Source: Streptomyces sp. R28
GTDB taxonomy: Bacteria > Actinomycetota > Actinomycetes > Streptomycetales > Streptomycetaceae
Reading direction: 5' to 3'
Assembly (NCBI RefSeq): GCF_041052385.1
Contig: NZ_CP163439.1
Span: 5,321,001-5,385,000, forward strand
DNA: 64,000 nt
The notes under the pieces were generated by a model. The model saw only the letters and a list, made by a program, of their open reading frames with translations, did not search any database and had not been told where the DNA came from. Below, piece after piece: positions 42,431 to 52,452 of the stretch; within the stretch, counting starts at the first letter, position 1; each line of letters begins with the position of its first letter. The translations under genes were made by a program, and so were the position numbers.

Positions 42431-43873
42431 TCAGCCTTGCTCGGCCCACCACTCCTTGAGCGCCGCAACCGCCTCGTCGTGCACCATCGGCCCGTGCTCC
42501 AGCCGCAACTCCAGCATGTGCTTGTACGCGCGACCAATGGCCGGCCCGGGCCCGACGCCGAGGATCTCCATGATCTGGTTGCCGTCGAGGTCGGGTCGGA
42601 TGGCGTCCAGTTCCTCCTGCTCCTGGAGTTGAGCGATCCGCTCCTCCAGGCCGTCGTAGGCACGGGACAGCGCGGCGGCCTTGCGCTTGTTCCGCGTGGT
42701 GCAGTCGGAACGGGTCAGCTTGTGGAGGCGGTCCAGGAGCGGACCGGCGTCACGGACGTAGCGGCGGACGGCGGAGTCCGTCCACTCTCCGGTGCCGTAT
42801 CCGTGGAAGCGCAGGTGGAGTTCGACCAGACGTGAGACGTCCTTCACCAGCTCGTTGGAGTACTTGAGCACCGTCATGCGCTTCTTCGTCATCTTCGCGC
42901 CGACCACCTCATGGTGGTGGAACGAGACCCGGCCGTCCTTCTCGAAGCGACGCGTGCGCGGCTTGCCGATGTCGTGCAGCAGGGCGGCCAGCCGAAGAGT
43001 CAGGTCGGCACCGCTCTCCTCCAGTGCCATCGCCTGCTCCAGGACGATCAGCGTGTGCTCGTAGACGTCCTTGTGCCGATGGTGCTCGTCGCTCTCCAGC
43101 CGCAGCGCCGGCAGCTCGGGCAGCACATGATCCGCGAGCCCGGTGTCGACCAGCAGGGTCAGCCCCTTGCGCGGGTGGGCGGAGAGGATCATCTTGTTCA
43201 GCTCGTCCCGCACCCGCTCCGCCGAGACGATCTCGATGCGTCCGGCCATCTCCTTCATGGCCGTCACTACCTCGGGAGCCACCTCGAAGTCGAGCTGGGC
43301 CGCGAAACGCGCCGCCCGCATCATGCGCAGCGGGTCGTCCGAGAAGGACGCCTCCGGCGTACCCGGGGTCCGCAGCACCCGCGCCGCGAGGTCCTCCAGC
43401 CCGCCGTGCGGATCGATGAACTCCTTCTCCGGCAGCGCGACGGCCATCGCGTTCACCGTGAAGTCGCGCCGGACGAGATCCTCCTCGATGGAGTCGCCGT
43501 ACGACACCTCGGGCTTGCGCGAGGTCCTGTCGTAAGCCTCCGACCGGTAGGTCGTCACCTCGATCTGATAACCGCTCTTCTGCGCCCCGACGGTGCCGAA
43601 GGCAATACCGACCTCCCACACGGCGTCGGCCCACGGGCGCACGATCTTCAGTACGTCCTCGGGGCGGGCGTCGGTCGTGAAGTCCAGGTCGTTGCCGAGC
43701 CGACCGAGCAGCGCGTCCCGGACCGATCCGCCGACCAGGGCCAGTGAGAACCCGGCCTCCTGGAAACGGCGGGCGAGGTCGTCGGCGACAGGCGCGACCC
43801 GCAGCAGTTCGCTCACCGCGCGGTGCTGCACCTGGCTCAGGACATTGGGCTTGTCTTCGTTGGCGTTCGGCAC
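42431..43873 (-). CDS. cca: CCA tRNA nucleotidyltransferase
   Basis: 480 residues of the class II nucleotidyltransferase family (often labelled pcnA/cca in Streptomyces). Head motif LVGGSVRDALLGRLGNDLDFTTDA (metal Asp pair), flexible loop with RRDFTVNAMAV, then neck and body and an HD domain (LRLAALLHDIGKPRTRRF). It adds or repairs the 3' CCA of tRNA. GTG at 43873 (VPNANEDKPNVLSQVQ) has no clear ribosome-binding site and may be leaderless; the longer frame to 44062 reads through the divergent promoter. Same position before DUF6049/murJ as in related genomes. Confidence 0.92.
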   Translation of the reverse strand: MPNANEDKPNVLSQVQHRAVSELLRVAPVADDLARRFQEAGFSLALVGGSVRDALLGRLGNDLDFTTDARPEDVLKIVRPWADAVWEVGIAFGTVGAQKSGYQIEVTTYRSEAYDRTSRKPEVSYGDSIEEDLVRRDFTVNAMAVALPEKEFIDPHGGLEDLAARVLRTPGTPEASFSDDPLRMMRAARFAAQLDFEVAPEVVTAMKEMAGRIEIVSAERVRDELNKMILSAHPRKGLTLLVDTGLADHVLPELPALRLESDEHHRHKDVYEHTLIVLEQAMALEESGADLTLRLAALLHDIGKPRTRRFEKDGRVSFHHHEVVGAKMTKKRMTVLKYSNELVKDVSRLVELHLRFHGYGTGEWTDSAVRRYVRDAGPLLDRLHKLTRSDCTTRNKRKAAALSRAYDGLEERIAQLQEQEELDAIRPDLDGNQIMEILGVGPGPAIGRAYKHMLELRLEHGPMVHDEAVAALKEWWAEQG

Positions 43874-44141
43874 AACAGAAGAGGGTACGTGGCCGGGGCG
43901 ACCGCGAGCGCCTCCATTAAACGTGCACACCGCGTGCACGGATACCCGCGTCAAAAGGTGCACGAGGACTGCCTTGCGACGTACGGAAACGCTCTTCTTT
44001 ATTCCTGTACATACGGGACAGTCCGGCGGTGCGGCCCGATCTTGTGGAGCACACCGCGGCACTTCCCCTCAGCGCGCATCGTTACCATGCGTGGACGCAC
44101 ATTCCGACGACCACTGACGACGACGAGGGACGGGCGAGCGC

Positions 44142-46550
44142 GTGGCCGAGGCGGCAGACTTCCAGGGGATGAGTCCCTCACCTGCCCGCCGGTGGCTGCG
44201 GCGCACCGGAGCACTGTTCGCCGGGGCGCCTCTGCTGGCCGGCCTGCTCCAGCTGCCCGCCGCCGTGCCCTCGCAGGCCGCCGGGCAGGACTCCCTGAAG
44301 GCCGCCTCCGGCTCGGACACGGTGGCTGTCGCTGTGGACTCGCTCACCCCCTCTGTCCCCGGTGACGGCGACACACTGACCGTGTCCGGCACGGTGACCA
44401 ACGAGGGCAAGCAGGCCGTCACCGACGCGCAGGTGGACCTGCGCCTGGGGCCCGCCCTGAACACCCGCTCGGACATCGACACGGTCGCCGGGCGCACCGG
44501 CTACCAGGAGGGCGTCGACGGGGCTCCGGTGGGCGGGAAGTACGTCAAGGAGTTCCCCAAGCTCACGCCTGGCGTCTCCCAACGCTTCAGCATCTCCGTA
44601 CCGGTCGACGATCTGGACCTGGGGAGGGACGGGGTCTACCAGTTCGCCGTCTCCCTGTCCGGCGAGACGGCCGCGCGGCCCTGGGATCGGGTGCTCGGTA
44701 TCCAGCGGACGTTCCTGCCGTGGCAGCCCGACGGGGCTGACACGAAGACGCGGACGACGGTGCTGTGGCCGCTCATCTCCACCGCACACATGACGGCGCA
44801 GACGGGGTCGAACGAATCTCAGACGCCGGTGTTCCGCGACGACGACCTCGCCAAGGAGCTCTCCCCCGGTGGCCGTCTGCAGCAGCTCGTGTCGCTGGGC
44901 AGGGAGCTCGACGTCACCTGGGTGATCGACCCCGAACTGCTGGCCTCCGTGGACGCGATGACGGACAGCTACCGCGTGCAGGGCGAGGGCGACACGACCA
45001 CGGCGGGCACCCACCAGGCGGTCGCCAAACGGTGGCTGGCCGAGCTGCAGGAGGCGGTGCAGGACAAGGAGGTCGTCGCCCTGCCCTTCGCCGACCCCGA
45101 CCTGGCCTCGCTGGCGCACAACGGCACGAACGTCACCGGCTCGCTGAACCACCTCAAGGAAGCCGCCGACGTCGCCGCCGACACGGTCGACTCGATCCTT
45201 CACGTGGAGCCGACCACCGACTTCGCCTGGCCTGTGGACGGCGCAGTCGACCCGTCCATCGTCAAGGTCGCCACCTCCGCCGGTGCGGACAAGGTGATCA
45301 CCCGCAGCGACAGCCTGGTGGAGACGGGCGGCCTGCCCTACACGCCCTCCGCGGCCCGCCCCATCGGCGGCGGCACGACGGCGGTTGTGGCGGACGCACG
45401 GATGTCGACGGTGTTCCAGGGAAACCTGACAAGGGCGTCGAGCTCGACGCTCACCGTGCAGAGGTTCCTGGCCCAGAGCCTGGCCCTCAACCTTCAGACG
45501 GACAAGCAGCGCAGCATCGTCGTCGCCCCGCAGCGGACGCCGACGGCGAGCCAGGCCCTGTCGATGGCCGAGGCGGTGACGGCGCTCCAGGACGGCACGT
45601 GGTCCCAGTCCCAGGAGCTCTCGGCCGCGGCCACGGCCAAGCCCGACTCCGGCGCCACCACGAAGGTGCCGGCGGCGTCCGAGTACCCCTCCTCGCTGCG
45701 CAAGCAGGAGCTGCCGCGGTCGGCCTACGAGCAGATCGCGACCACGCAGGACAAGCTCGACAAGTTCAAGGTGATCCTCAGCAAGGAGTCCCGCGTGGTG
45801 ACGCCCTTCGGGCGGGCCATGAACCGTGAGATGTCCACCTCGTGGCGCGGCCGCTCCGCGCAGGCGGCTGACTATCGCAACGGCGTGGAGGCGTACATCG
45901 ACTCCCTGGCGGGCCAGGTCACGCTGATCGACAAGTCGGAGACCAAGCTCTCCGGACGCAGCGCCATGATCCCCGTGACGGTGCAGAACAACCTGGTGCA
46001 GGGCGTCGAGCACCTGGTGCTCCGGCTCACCTCGAAAAGCCCGAGGCGCCTCGAGATCGGTGGCGAGCGCTTCGACGAACAGCGCGTCGCGGTGTCCGGC
46101 GGGCACAGCCAGACGGTGAAGTTCACCACGTCGGCGCAGGCCAACGGCCAGGCCACGGTGGTCGCCCAGCTGTTCACGGAGGACGGCCAGCCGTATGGCG
46201 CACCCGTCACGTTCGACGTGAAGGTCACCGAGTTCACGGCCACCGTGATGCTGGTCATCGGCGGCGGCTTCCTCCTGCTGGTCCTCGCCGGATTCCGGAT
46301 GTACACGCAGCGCAAGCGCGCGGCCGCCCGTGACGCCGAGGAGGACGGCCCCACGGAGACGAGCGAAGCCGACGGCGGCCCGGAGAACCAGGAAGGCCCC
46401 GAGGGCCGTCTCAAGCCCGAGAACCTCCTCGAGGAGGAATCCGGCACCGGTACCCGGGCAGACGCCCCGGAGCAGCCGAGTGACCTGACACCGGACACCG
46501 CAACGGAAAGCGCCGACCCGTCCGGCACGGGTGAGAGAGTGGACCGTTGA
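44142..46550 (+). CDS. DUF6049-family secreted membrane-anchored protein
   Basis: 802 residues. N-terminal signal-like segment (RRWLRRTGALFAGAPLLAGLLQLPAAVPSQA), large extracellular region including an early CARDB-like fold (DTLTVSGTVTNEGKQAVTDAQVDLRL), and a C-terminal membrane helix (TATVMLVIGGGFLLLVLAGFRM) with an acidic cytoplasmic tail. GTG at 44142; ATG at 44169 (MSPSPARR) is an alternative. It precedes murJ by 45 bases on the same strand, pointing to envelope biogenesis, perhaps with MurJ. M. tuberculosis has a counterpart at Rv3909. No enzymatic motif seen. Confidence 0.86.
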   Translation: MAEAADFQGMSPSPARRWLRRTGALFAGAPLLAGLLQLPAAVPSQAAGQDSLKAASGSDTVAVAVDSLTPSVPGDGDTLTVSGTVTNEGKQAVTDAQVDLRLGPALNTRSDIDTVAGRTGYQEGVDGAPVGGKYVKEFPKLTPGVSQRFSISVPVDDLDLGRDGVYQFAVSLSGETAARPWDRVLGIQRTFLPWQPDGADTKTRTTVLWPLISTAHMTAQTGSNESQTPVFRDDDLAKELSPGGRLQQLVSLGRELDVTWVIDPELLASVDAMTDSYRVQGEGDTTTAGTHQAVAKRWLAELQEAVQDKEVVALPFADPDLASLAHNGTNVTGSLNHLKEAADVAADTVDSILHVEPTTDFAWPVDGAVDPSIVKVATSAGADKVITRSDSLVETGGLPYTPSAARPIGGGTTAVVADARMSTVFQGNLTRASSSTLTVQRFLAQSLALNLQTDKQRSIVVAPQRTPTASQALSMAEAVTALQDGTWSQSQELSAAATAKPDSGATTKVPAASEYPSSLRKQELPRSAYEQIATTQDKLDKFKVILSKESRVVTPFGRAMNREMSTSWRGRSAQAADYRNGVEAYIDSLAGQVTLIDKSETKLSGRSAMIPVTVQNNLVQGVEHLVLRLTSKSPRRLEIGGERFDEQRVAVSGGHSQTVKFTTSAQANGQATVVAQLFTEDGQPYGAPVTFDVKVTEFTATVMLVIGGGFLLLVLAGFRMYTQRKRAAARDAEEDGPTETSEADGGPENQEGPEGRLKPENLLEEESGTGTRADAPEQPSDLTPDTATESADPSGTGERVDR

Positions 46551-46595
46551 GCGATGTCGTGGCCGGTGGGCCCGGGACGATGAGGTGGGGTAGCC

Positions 46596-48863
46596 ATGAA
46601 CGCGCCGTACGACGGTGACCGCGGCCAGGCCGCGGGCAGCTCGGGGCACCCCGAGGGCCCGCCGCCCGAGCACGGCCAGGTACCGCCGCAGCACCCCGCG
46701 GACATGTACCTCCAGGACGCCTACGACCAGGACCCCTACCGCGCCCAGGACCTCACCGCCCAGGACCCGGTCGCCGAGGCGCTTTACGACCGTGCCGCCC
46801 ACCCGCCGCCCCCGCCGGGCACGTACCAGCCGCAGCAGCCGCTGTACGGCCAGCCGCCCCAGTCGCCGTACGCCCCCGACCCGCACGTGTGGGCCCAGAC
46901 CCCGGCGCCCGAGCCGGAGGGCCCGAACCAGTACCTGCCGTACAGCGACGACCCCCGCACGACCCAGTACGTGGGCGTCGACGACCTCGTCACGCACTCC
47001 ACCAAGGAGAGCCACGAGCACGACGCCTTCGCGCACCTCTTCCGCGACCAGCAGCAGGGCGGGGGGCATCCGCAGTACCAGCCGCCGACGGTCCCGGGAC
47101 CTTCCCCGGCACCGGCCGCTGGCCCGGCCGCCGGCCCGGCCGCCGGCCCGTACGAGGCTCCTGCGCCGCCTGCCGCGGCCGAGGGGCCCGCGCCATCGCC
47201 TGCTCCTGCCCCAGCGGCTGCCGCGAAGAAGAGCGGGCGGGTCGGCGGTCTGCTGAAGTCGAGCGCGGTGATGGCGGCGGGGACGATGGTCTCCCGGCTC
47301 ACCGGTTTCGTCCGTTCCATGATGATCGTCTCGGCACTGGGGCTCGGCCTTCTCGGTGACTCCTTCCAGGTCGCCTACCAGTTGCCGACGATGATCTACA
47401 TCCTGACCGTCGGTGGCGGCCTCAACTCCGTCTTCGTGCCCCAGCTCGTGCGTGCCATGAAGGACGACGAAGACGGCGGCGAGGCGTACGCGAACCGTTT
47501 GCTCACCCTGGTGATGGTGGCGCTGGCCGCGCTCACCGCACTCGCGATGTACGGCGCGCCGCTCCTGGTCAGCGCACTGTCCACCAAGGTCGCCGGCGAC
47601 CCCGCCGCCAATGATGTGGCGGTCACCTTCACCCGCTACTTCCTGCCCTCGATCTTCTTCATGGGCGTCCATGTGGTGATGGGGCAGATCCTCAACGCTC
47701 GCGGCAAGTTCGGCGCGATGATGTGGACCCCGGTCCTGAACAACATCGTCATCATCGTGACGCTCGGCATGTTCCTCTGGGTGTACGGCACCGCGGAGCA
47801 CTCCGGCATGGAGGTCACGAACATCCCGCCGGAGGGGCAGCGGCTCCTCGGCATCGGTGTTCTGCTCGGCCTGGTCGTCCAGGCCCTGGCGATGATCCCG
47901 TACCTGCGCGAGACCGGGTTCCGGCTGCGGCTGCGCTTCGACTGGAGGGGCCACGGCCTCGGCAAGGCCGCAGTGCTCGCGAAATGGACGATCCTGTTCG
48001 TCCTGGCCAACCAGGCGGGCGCGCTCGTGGTCACCCAGCTGTCCACCTCCGCGGGCATCGACTCCGGTGTCGACGGCACCGGTTTCGCCGCCTATGCCAA
48101 CGCCCAGCTGATCTGGGGTCTGCCGCAGGCCATCATCACCGTCTCGCTGATGGCCGCTCTGCTGCCGCGGCTCTCCCGCTCGGCGGCCGAGGGCGACGGC
48201 GGTGCCGTCCGGGACGACATCTCCCAGGGCCTGCGCACGACGGCGGTCGCGATCGTCCCCATCGCCTTCGGGTTCCTGGCCCTGGGCATCCCGATGTGCA
48301 CCCTGATGTTCGGCTCTTCGGGCACGAGCGAGGCCACGAACATGGGCTTCATGCTGATGGCCTTCGGTCTCGGCCTGATCCCGTACTCCGTGCAGTACGT
48401 GGTCCTGCGCGCCTTCTACGCCTACGAGGACACCCGCACCCCCTTCTACAACACGGTCATCGTGGCGGCCGTCAACGCTGCCGCCTCCGCCGTCTGCTAC
48501 TACGTCATCCCGGCCCGCTGGGCCGTGGTCGGCATGGCCGCCTCGTACGGCCTGGCCTACGCGATCGGTGTCGGCGTCGCCTGGAACCGGCTGCGCAAGA
48601 AGCTGGGCGGCGACCTGGACGGCACCCGGGTGATGCGGACGTACGCGAGGCTCTGCATCGCCTCGGTGCCCGCGGCGCTGCTGAGCGGTGCGGCCTGTTA
48701 CGGGATCGCCCGGGTCCTCGGTCAGGGCGTCCTCGGCTCCTTCGCCGCCCTGCTGGCCGGCGGAGCCGTGCTGCTCGGGATCTTCTTCGTCGCCGCCCGC
48801 CGGATGCGGATCGAAGAGCTGAACTCACTGGTCGGCATGGTTCGCGGGCGCCTGGGTCGCTGA
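46596..48863 (+). CDS. murJ: Lipid II flippase MurJ (MviN)
   Basis: 755-residue MurJ of the MOP superfamily, flipping lipid II across the membrane for peptidoglycan synthesis. Residues 1 to about 215 are a Pro/Gln/Tyr/Ala-rich cytoplasmic extension (with GPAAGPAAGPAAGP repeats at 47121-47150), followed by about 14 helices starting LLKSSAVMAAGTMVSRLTGFVRSMMIVSALG. ATG at 46596 after GAGGTGGGG. In M. tuberculosis the corresponding protein (Rv3910) is fused to a pseudokinase; here the pseudokinase is a separate downstream gene. Confidence 0.95.
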   Translation: MNAPYDGDRGQAAGSSGHPEGPPPEHGQVPPQHPADMYLQDAYDQDPYRAQDLTAQDPVAEALYDRAAHPPPPPGTYQPQQPLYGQPPQSPYAPDPHVWAQTPAPEPEGPNQYLPYSDDPRTTQYVGVDDLVTHSTKESHEHDAFAHLFRDQQQGGGHPQYQPPTVPGPSPAPAAGPAAGPAAGPYEAPAPPAAAEGPAPSPAPAPAAAAKKSGRVGGLLKSSAVMAAGTMVSRLTGFVRSMMIVSALGLGLLGDSFQVAYQLPTMIYILTVGGGLNSVFVPQLVRAMKDDEDGGEAYANRLLTLVMVALAALTALAMYGAPLLVSALSTKVAGDPAANDVAVTFTRYFLPSIFFMGVHVVMGQILNARGKFGAMMWTPVLNNIVIIVTLGMFLWVYGTAEHSGMEVTNIPPEGQRLLGIGVLLGLVVQALAMIPYLRETGFRLRLRFDWRGHGLGKAAVLAKWTILFVLANQAGALVVTQLSTSAGIDSGVDGTGFAAYANAQLIWGLPQAIITVSLMAALLPRLSRSAAEGDGGAVRDDISQGLRTTAVAIVPIAFGFLALGIPMCTLMFGSSGTSEATNMGFMLMAFGLGLIPYSVQYVVLRAFYAYEDTRTPFYNTVIVAAVNAAASAVCYYVIPARWAVVGMAASYGLAYAIGVGVAWNRLRKKLGGDLDGTRVMRTYARLCIASVPAALLSGAACYGIARVLGQGVLGSFAALLAGGAVLLGIFFVAARRMRIEELNSLVGMVRGRLGR

Positions 48864-48999
48864 AGCTGGGGTATGCGCACAACCATCGTCCGCCACCGTG
48901 TGTCGTGCATAGCGGCGGACTGTGGGCACAATTGGTTCGGCGTCGGACGGCGCGCACGCAGTCGTACGGCGCGCAATAGATGGGGAGGCAGGAACGACG

Positions 49000-50697
49000 G
49001 TGGCGGAACGGAGCACGGCTGCCGTCGACGTGGCAGACAACAGCGGCGACGAGCCGCTGACCGCGCAGGCGGACCAGTCCACGGCCGACGGGGTGGCCAA
49101 GAATCGGGAGCGGGACACGGACACCGACGAGGCACAGGGGAGTGGCGGGACCGAGGGTCCCGGAAAGGCCTCACCACCCGAGCTGCACAGCGGTCACAAG
49201 CTCGCCAGACGCTATCGCCTCGAGGAGTGCGTCACCCGTCTGGACGGTTTCAGCAGTTGGCGTGCGGTCGACGAGAAACTCCGTCGCGCCGTCGGCGTGC
49301 ACATCCTGCCCGCGGACCATGCGCGGGCCCGTTCCGTACTGGCCGCGGCGCGCTCGTCCGCGCTGCTCGGCGACCCCCGATTCGTCCAGGTGCTCGACGC
49401 CGTCGAGGAGAACGACCTCGTCTACGTCGTCCACGAGTGGCTCCCCGATGCGACCGAACTGACCACGCTGCTCGCCTCCGGCCCGCTGGAGGTGTATGAC
49501 GCCTACCAGATGGTCACCCAGGTGTCCGCCGCCATGGCCGCCGCCCATCGCGAGGGCCTGGCCCACCTCCGCCTCAACCCGAACGCCGTGCTGCGCTCGT
49601 CGACCGGCCAGTGGCGCATTCGCGGCCTCGCGGTGAACGCCGCTCTGCGCGGCATCAGCTCCGACACCCCGCAGCGCACCGACACAGAGGGCATCGGCGC
49701 GCTGCTGTACGCCGCGCTCACCCAGCGCTGGCCGTACGAGAGCGACGCCTACGGCTTGTCAGGGCTGCCGAAGGACGTCGGACTGATCGCCCCCGACCAG
49801 GTACGCGCCGGCGTCCACCGTGGTCTGTCCGAACTCACCATGCGCGCGCTGGTCAACGACGGCGCGACCGCCTCCCGGCACGAGTCCGCGTGCACGACGC
49901 CGGAGGAGCTGGTGAAGGCGATCGGCGAGATGCCCCGCATCCGCCCGCCGGAGCCCACGTTCACGGCCCCGCCCGAGTACCAGCGCACGACTTACCAGCA
50001 GGGCACGTACGGCCGCCAGTCGCAGCATCCTGGCGCCACCCAGCCAGTACCGGCCCCGCTGCCCCCGTTGCAGAGCCGTACCGGCAGGGCCCTGAAGTGG
50101 GCCGTCTCGGCCCTTCTGATCGCCGCCCTGGGCCTGGGCAGCTGGCAGCTGGCAGACGCGCTCATGGATCAGAGCAACAAATCCGAGGACCCCAACCAGA
50201 CGCAGACAACGGAAGACAACGACAAGGGCCAGACGAAGCCGGTCAGCAAGCCGGTCGCCATCGAAGGTGCCCGTGACTTCGACCCGCTGGGCGAAGACCC
50301 CTCCGAGAATCCGGAGGACATAGACAAGATCTACGACACCGCCGCGGGCACTTACTGGCAGACGAACTACTACACGAGCTCCGACTTCGGACGGTTGAAG
50401 TCGGGTGTAGGAGTCGTCCTCGATCTCGGCAAGGTCCAGCAGGTCGGAAAGGTGACCGTCACCTTTGTCGGTGACACCTCCGTCGAGCTCCGCGCCGCCT
50501 CGGAAGGCACCGGTACGCAGCCGACGTCCCTCGACGACTACAGCAAGGTCGCCGAGGGCTCCGGCACAAGCGTGACGCTCAAGCCCGGCAAGTCCCTCGA
50601 GTCTCGCTATCTTCTGGTCTGGCTGACCGATCTGCCGAAGCAGATCGACGACGGCCAGTTCCGCGGCAGGGTCGTGGACGTCAAGGTGAGCAGCTGA
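49000..50697 (+). CDS. Pseudokinase with single TM and discoidin-like sensor domain
   Basis: 565 residues. Acidic N-terminus (1-65), kinase-like fold (about 68-310), linker, one membrane helix (LKWAVSALLIAALGLGSWQLADAL, about 365), then an extracellular F5/8-type-C-like beta domain ending VVDVKVSS. Catalytic residues are absent: the HRD position reads HREGLAHLRLNPNAVL, no DFG, and the VAIK lysine is replaced (VGVHIL). Resembles the pseudokinase part of M. tuberculosis Rv3910, which recruits FhaA. GTG at 49000 has AGGAA 6 bases upstream. Same strand as murJ and sigM. Confidence 0.88.
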   Translation: MAERSTAAVDVADNSGDEPLTAQADQSTADGVAKNRERDTDTDEAQGSGGTEGPGKASPPELHSGHKLARRYRLEECVTRLDGFSSWRAVDEKLRRAVGVHILPADHARARSVLAAARSSALLGDPRFVQVLDAVEENDLVYVVHEWLPDATELTTLLASGPLEVYDAYQMVTQVSAAMAAAHREGLAHLRLNPNAVLRSSTGQWRIRGLAVNAALRGISSDTPQRTDTEGIGALLYAALTQRWPYESDAYGLSGLPKDVGLIAPDQVRAGVHRGLSELTMRALVNDGATASRHESACTTPEELVKAIGEMPRIRPPEPTFTAPPEYQRTTYQQGTYGRQSQHPGATQPVPAPLPPLQSRTGRALKWAVSALLIAALGLGSWQLADALMDQSNKSEDPNQTQTTEDNDKGQTKPVSKPVAIEGARDFDPLGEDPSENPEDIDKIYDTAAGTYWQTNYYTSSDFGRLKSGVGVVLDLGKVQQVGKVTVTFVGDTSVELRAASEGTGTQPTSLDDYSKVAEGSGTSVTLKPGKSLESRYLLVWLTDLPKQIDDGQFRGRVVDVKVSS

Positions 50698-50718
50698 GAG
50701 TGAAGGGGAGGGGGTCCG

Positions 50719-51456
50719 ATGGCAGATGGCGGCGCATACGGTGACACAAGCGATCAGGACCTTCTCGCCCGACATGTAGAGGGCGACCCCGACGCCTTCG
50801 GTGAGCTCGTGCGGCGTCACCGCGACCGGCTCTGGGCGGTGGCGCTACGGACGCTCGGCGACCGCGAGGAGGCCGCTGACGCCGTTCAGGACGCCCTCGT
50901 TTCCGCCTACCGGGCCGCCCACACGTTCAGGGGCCAGTCGGCCGTCACGACCTGGCTGCACCGGATCACCGTGAACGCCTGTCTGGACCGCGCCCGCAAG
51001 GCCGCCTCCCGGAAGACGTCCCCTGTCGACGACACCGAGCGTCTGGAGCAGTTGCTGGAGCCTCACGAGGAGGCATCCGCTCCGGCCGAGCGCAACGATC
51101 TGCATCGCCAGCTGCTGGAGGCCCTCGGCACGCTGCCGCCCGACCAGCGTGCGGCGCTCGTCCTGGTGGACATGCAGGGATACCCCGTCGCGGAAGCCGC
51201 CCGGGTCCTCGATGTGCCGACCGGCACGGTCAAGAGCCGATGTGCGCGCGGCAGAGCCAGACTCATGCCTCTCCTCAAGCATCTGCGACCGGAAAGCGGC
51301 AGTGACGGCAAGGATTCCGGCGGGAGGCGGAACCGGACGCAGGGGACATCCGTCCCACCGGCAGCGGGTCCACACGCCACGGGGCGAAGCAGGGATCCGC
51401 GTGATACCGGGCCGAGCGATTCAGCTGCAGTGAAGGGCGGAGGTGGGCGAGCGTGA
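50719..51456 (+). CDS. sigM: ECF RNA polymerase sigma factor SigM
   Basis: 245 residues. Region 2 (DAFGELVRRHRDRLWAVALRTLGDREEAADAVQDALVSAYR) and region 4 (LGTLPPDQRAALVLVDMQGYPVAEAARVLDVPTGTVKSRCARGRARLM) are complete; a Ser/Gly-rich tail follows. ATG at 50719 after GGGGAGGGGG. Its stop overlaps the GTG of the anti-sigma-like gene (GTGA), the classic sigma/anti-sigma coupling, and trxB lies beyond as in M. tuberculosis (Rv3911-Rv3913). Confidence 0.93.
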   Translation: MADGGAYGDTSDQDLLARHVEGDPDAFGELVRRHRDRLWAVALRTLGDREEAADAVQDALVSAYRAAHTFRGQSAVTTWLHRITVNACLDRARKAASRKTSPVDDTERLEQLLEPHEEASAPAERNDLHRQLLEALGTLPPDQRAALVLVDMQGYPVAEAARVLDVPTGTVKSRCARGRARLMPLLKHLRPESGSDGKDSGGRRNRTQGTSVPPAAGPHATGRSRDPRDTGPSDSAAVKGGGGRA

Positions 51457-52379
51457 CTTCCACGACAGACACGGCCGGGCACCCGGACGTCGCCGAGATC
51501 TCCGACCTCACCGAGGGCCTTCTCCCCCCGTCCAGGACCGCCGACGTACGGCGGCATCTGGACGACTGCGAGCTCTGCGCGGACGTCCACGCGTCACTTG
51601 AGGAGATCCGAGGGCTGCTCGGCACACTGCCCGGACCGTCGCACATGCCCGCCGATGTCGCCGGGCGGATCGACGCCGCCCTCGCCGCAGAGGCTCTGCT
51701 CAACGCCACGGCGCCCGATGACGTCGACCAGCCGAACCTCGCCGGCGTGACCCGCTCGGTCTCCGCAGCGGACGACAGCGCGCATGTTTCACGTGAAACA
51801 TCGGCAACGACAGACCGCCCGGCAGGCCACGCCCGCTCCTCGACCACCGGCCCCGGCCGCAAGGGCCGCAAGAAGGTCGGCCGACGCAAGGTAGCCGTCC
51901 TCAGCGCCGCATTCACGGCCGCCGCCCTGGGCCTCGGCTCTGTGCTGCTGACCTCACTGATGGGGGGCGGAGGGGCCGGTCCATCGGCCGACGGCGGGCA
52001 GACCGCCGCCGACACCATCTCCGCGGCGAAGCTGGAGAAGCAGGTCACCGATCTCCTCGCCAAGAGCGGGAGCTCCGCAGGAAGCTCCCGCGCTCCGGAG
52101 CGGAGCATGGGCGTGGAGGGCGGGCCCGACACCAAGAGCCCCCAGATCCTTCGTGAGATCAGGGTGCCCGAGTGCATCAAGAAGGGCATCGGCCGCAACG
52201 AAGCGGCGCTCGCCGCTGAGGAAGGCGTCTACAAGGGGAAGGACGCCCTGCTCGTCGTGCTGCCCGATGCCTCTGACATCACCCGGGTCACCGCCTACGT
52301 CATGGACGCGACCTGTGCGAAACAGCCGTCGTCGACCACGGCCAAGGTTCTCCTGAAGGACTCCTACGTGCGCTCCTGA
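51453..52379 (+). CDS. Membrane anti-sigma factor for SigM (predicted)
   Basis: 308 residues. N-terminal domain contains RRHLDDCELC (H-x3-C-x2-C, a zinc-associated anti-sigma motif), then a disordered linker, one membrane helix (KVAVLSAAFTAAALGLGSVLL, about residues 148-168) and an extracytoplasmic domain with two Cys. It overlaps sigM by 4 bases. The linker is encoded partly by a perfect parS site (51786-51799, residues HVSRET). Release of SigM by loss of zinc or proteolysis is inferred from the family. Confidence 0.84.
   Translation: MTSTTDTAGHPDVAEISDLTEGLLPPSRTADVRRHLDDCELCADVHASLEEIRGLLGTLPGPSHMPADVAGRIDAALAAEALLNATAPDDVDQPNLAGVTRSVSAADDSAHVSRETSATTDRPAGHARSSTTGPGRKGRKKVGRRKVAVLSAAFTAAALGLGSVLLTSLMGGGGAGPSADGGQTAADTISAAKLEKQVTDLLAKSGSSAGSSRAPERSMGVEGGPDTKSPQILREIRVPECIKKGIGRNEAALAAEEGVYKGKDALLVVLPDASDITRVTAYVMDATCAKQPSSTTAKVLLKDSYVRS
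51786..51799. other. parS site (perfect), inside anti-sigma gene
   Basis: GTTTCACGTGAAAC read in frame as HVSRET within the disordered linker of the anti-sigma protein. Confidence 0.93.
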
Positions 52380-52452
52380 GAAACCGCTGCTTCGTCTCCC
52401 TCTGGCGTGACAACCCCTACGGTGTGGCATCACCGTGTGCCCGGACACAGTG

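Noticed and set aside
46990..47196. GPAA repeats as a mobile or CRISPR-like repeat
   Set aside because: Three short copies in the low-complexity coding head of murJ; no spacers.
44178..47954. 1258-codon minus-strand frame opposite DUF6049 and murJ
   Set aside because: Spans two well-supported plus-strand genes; composition is an antisense artefact.
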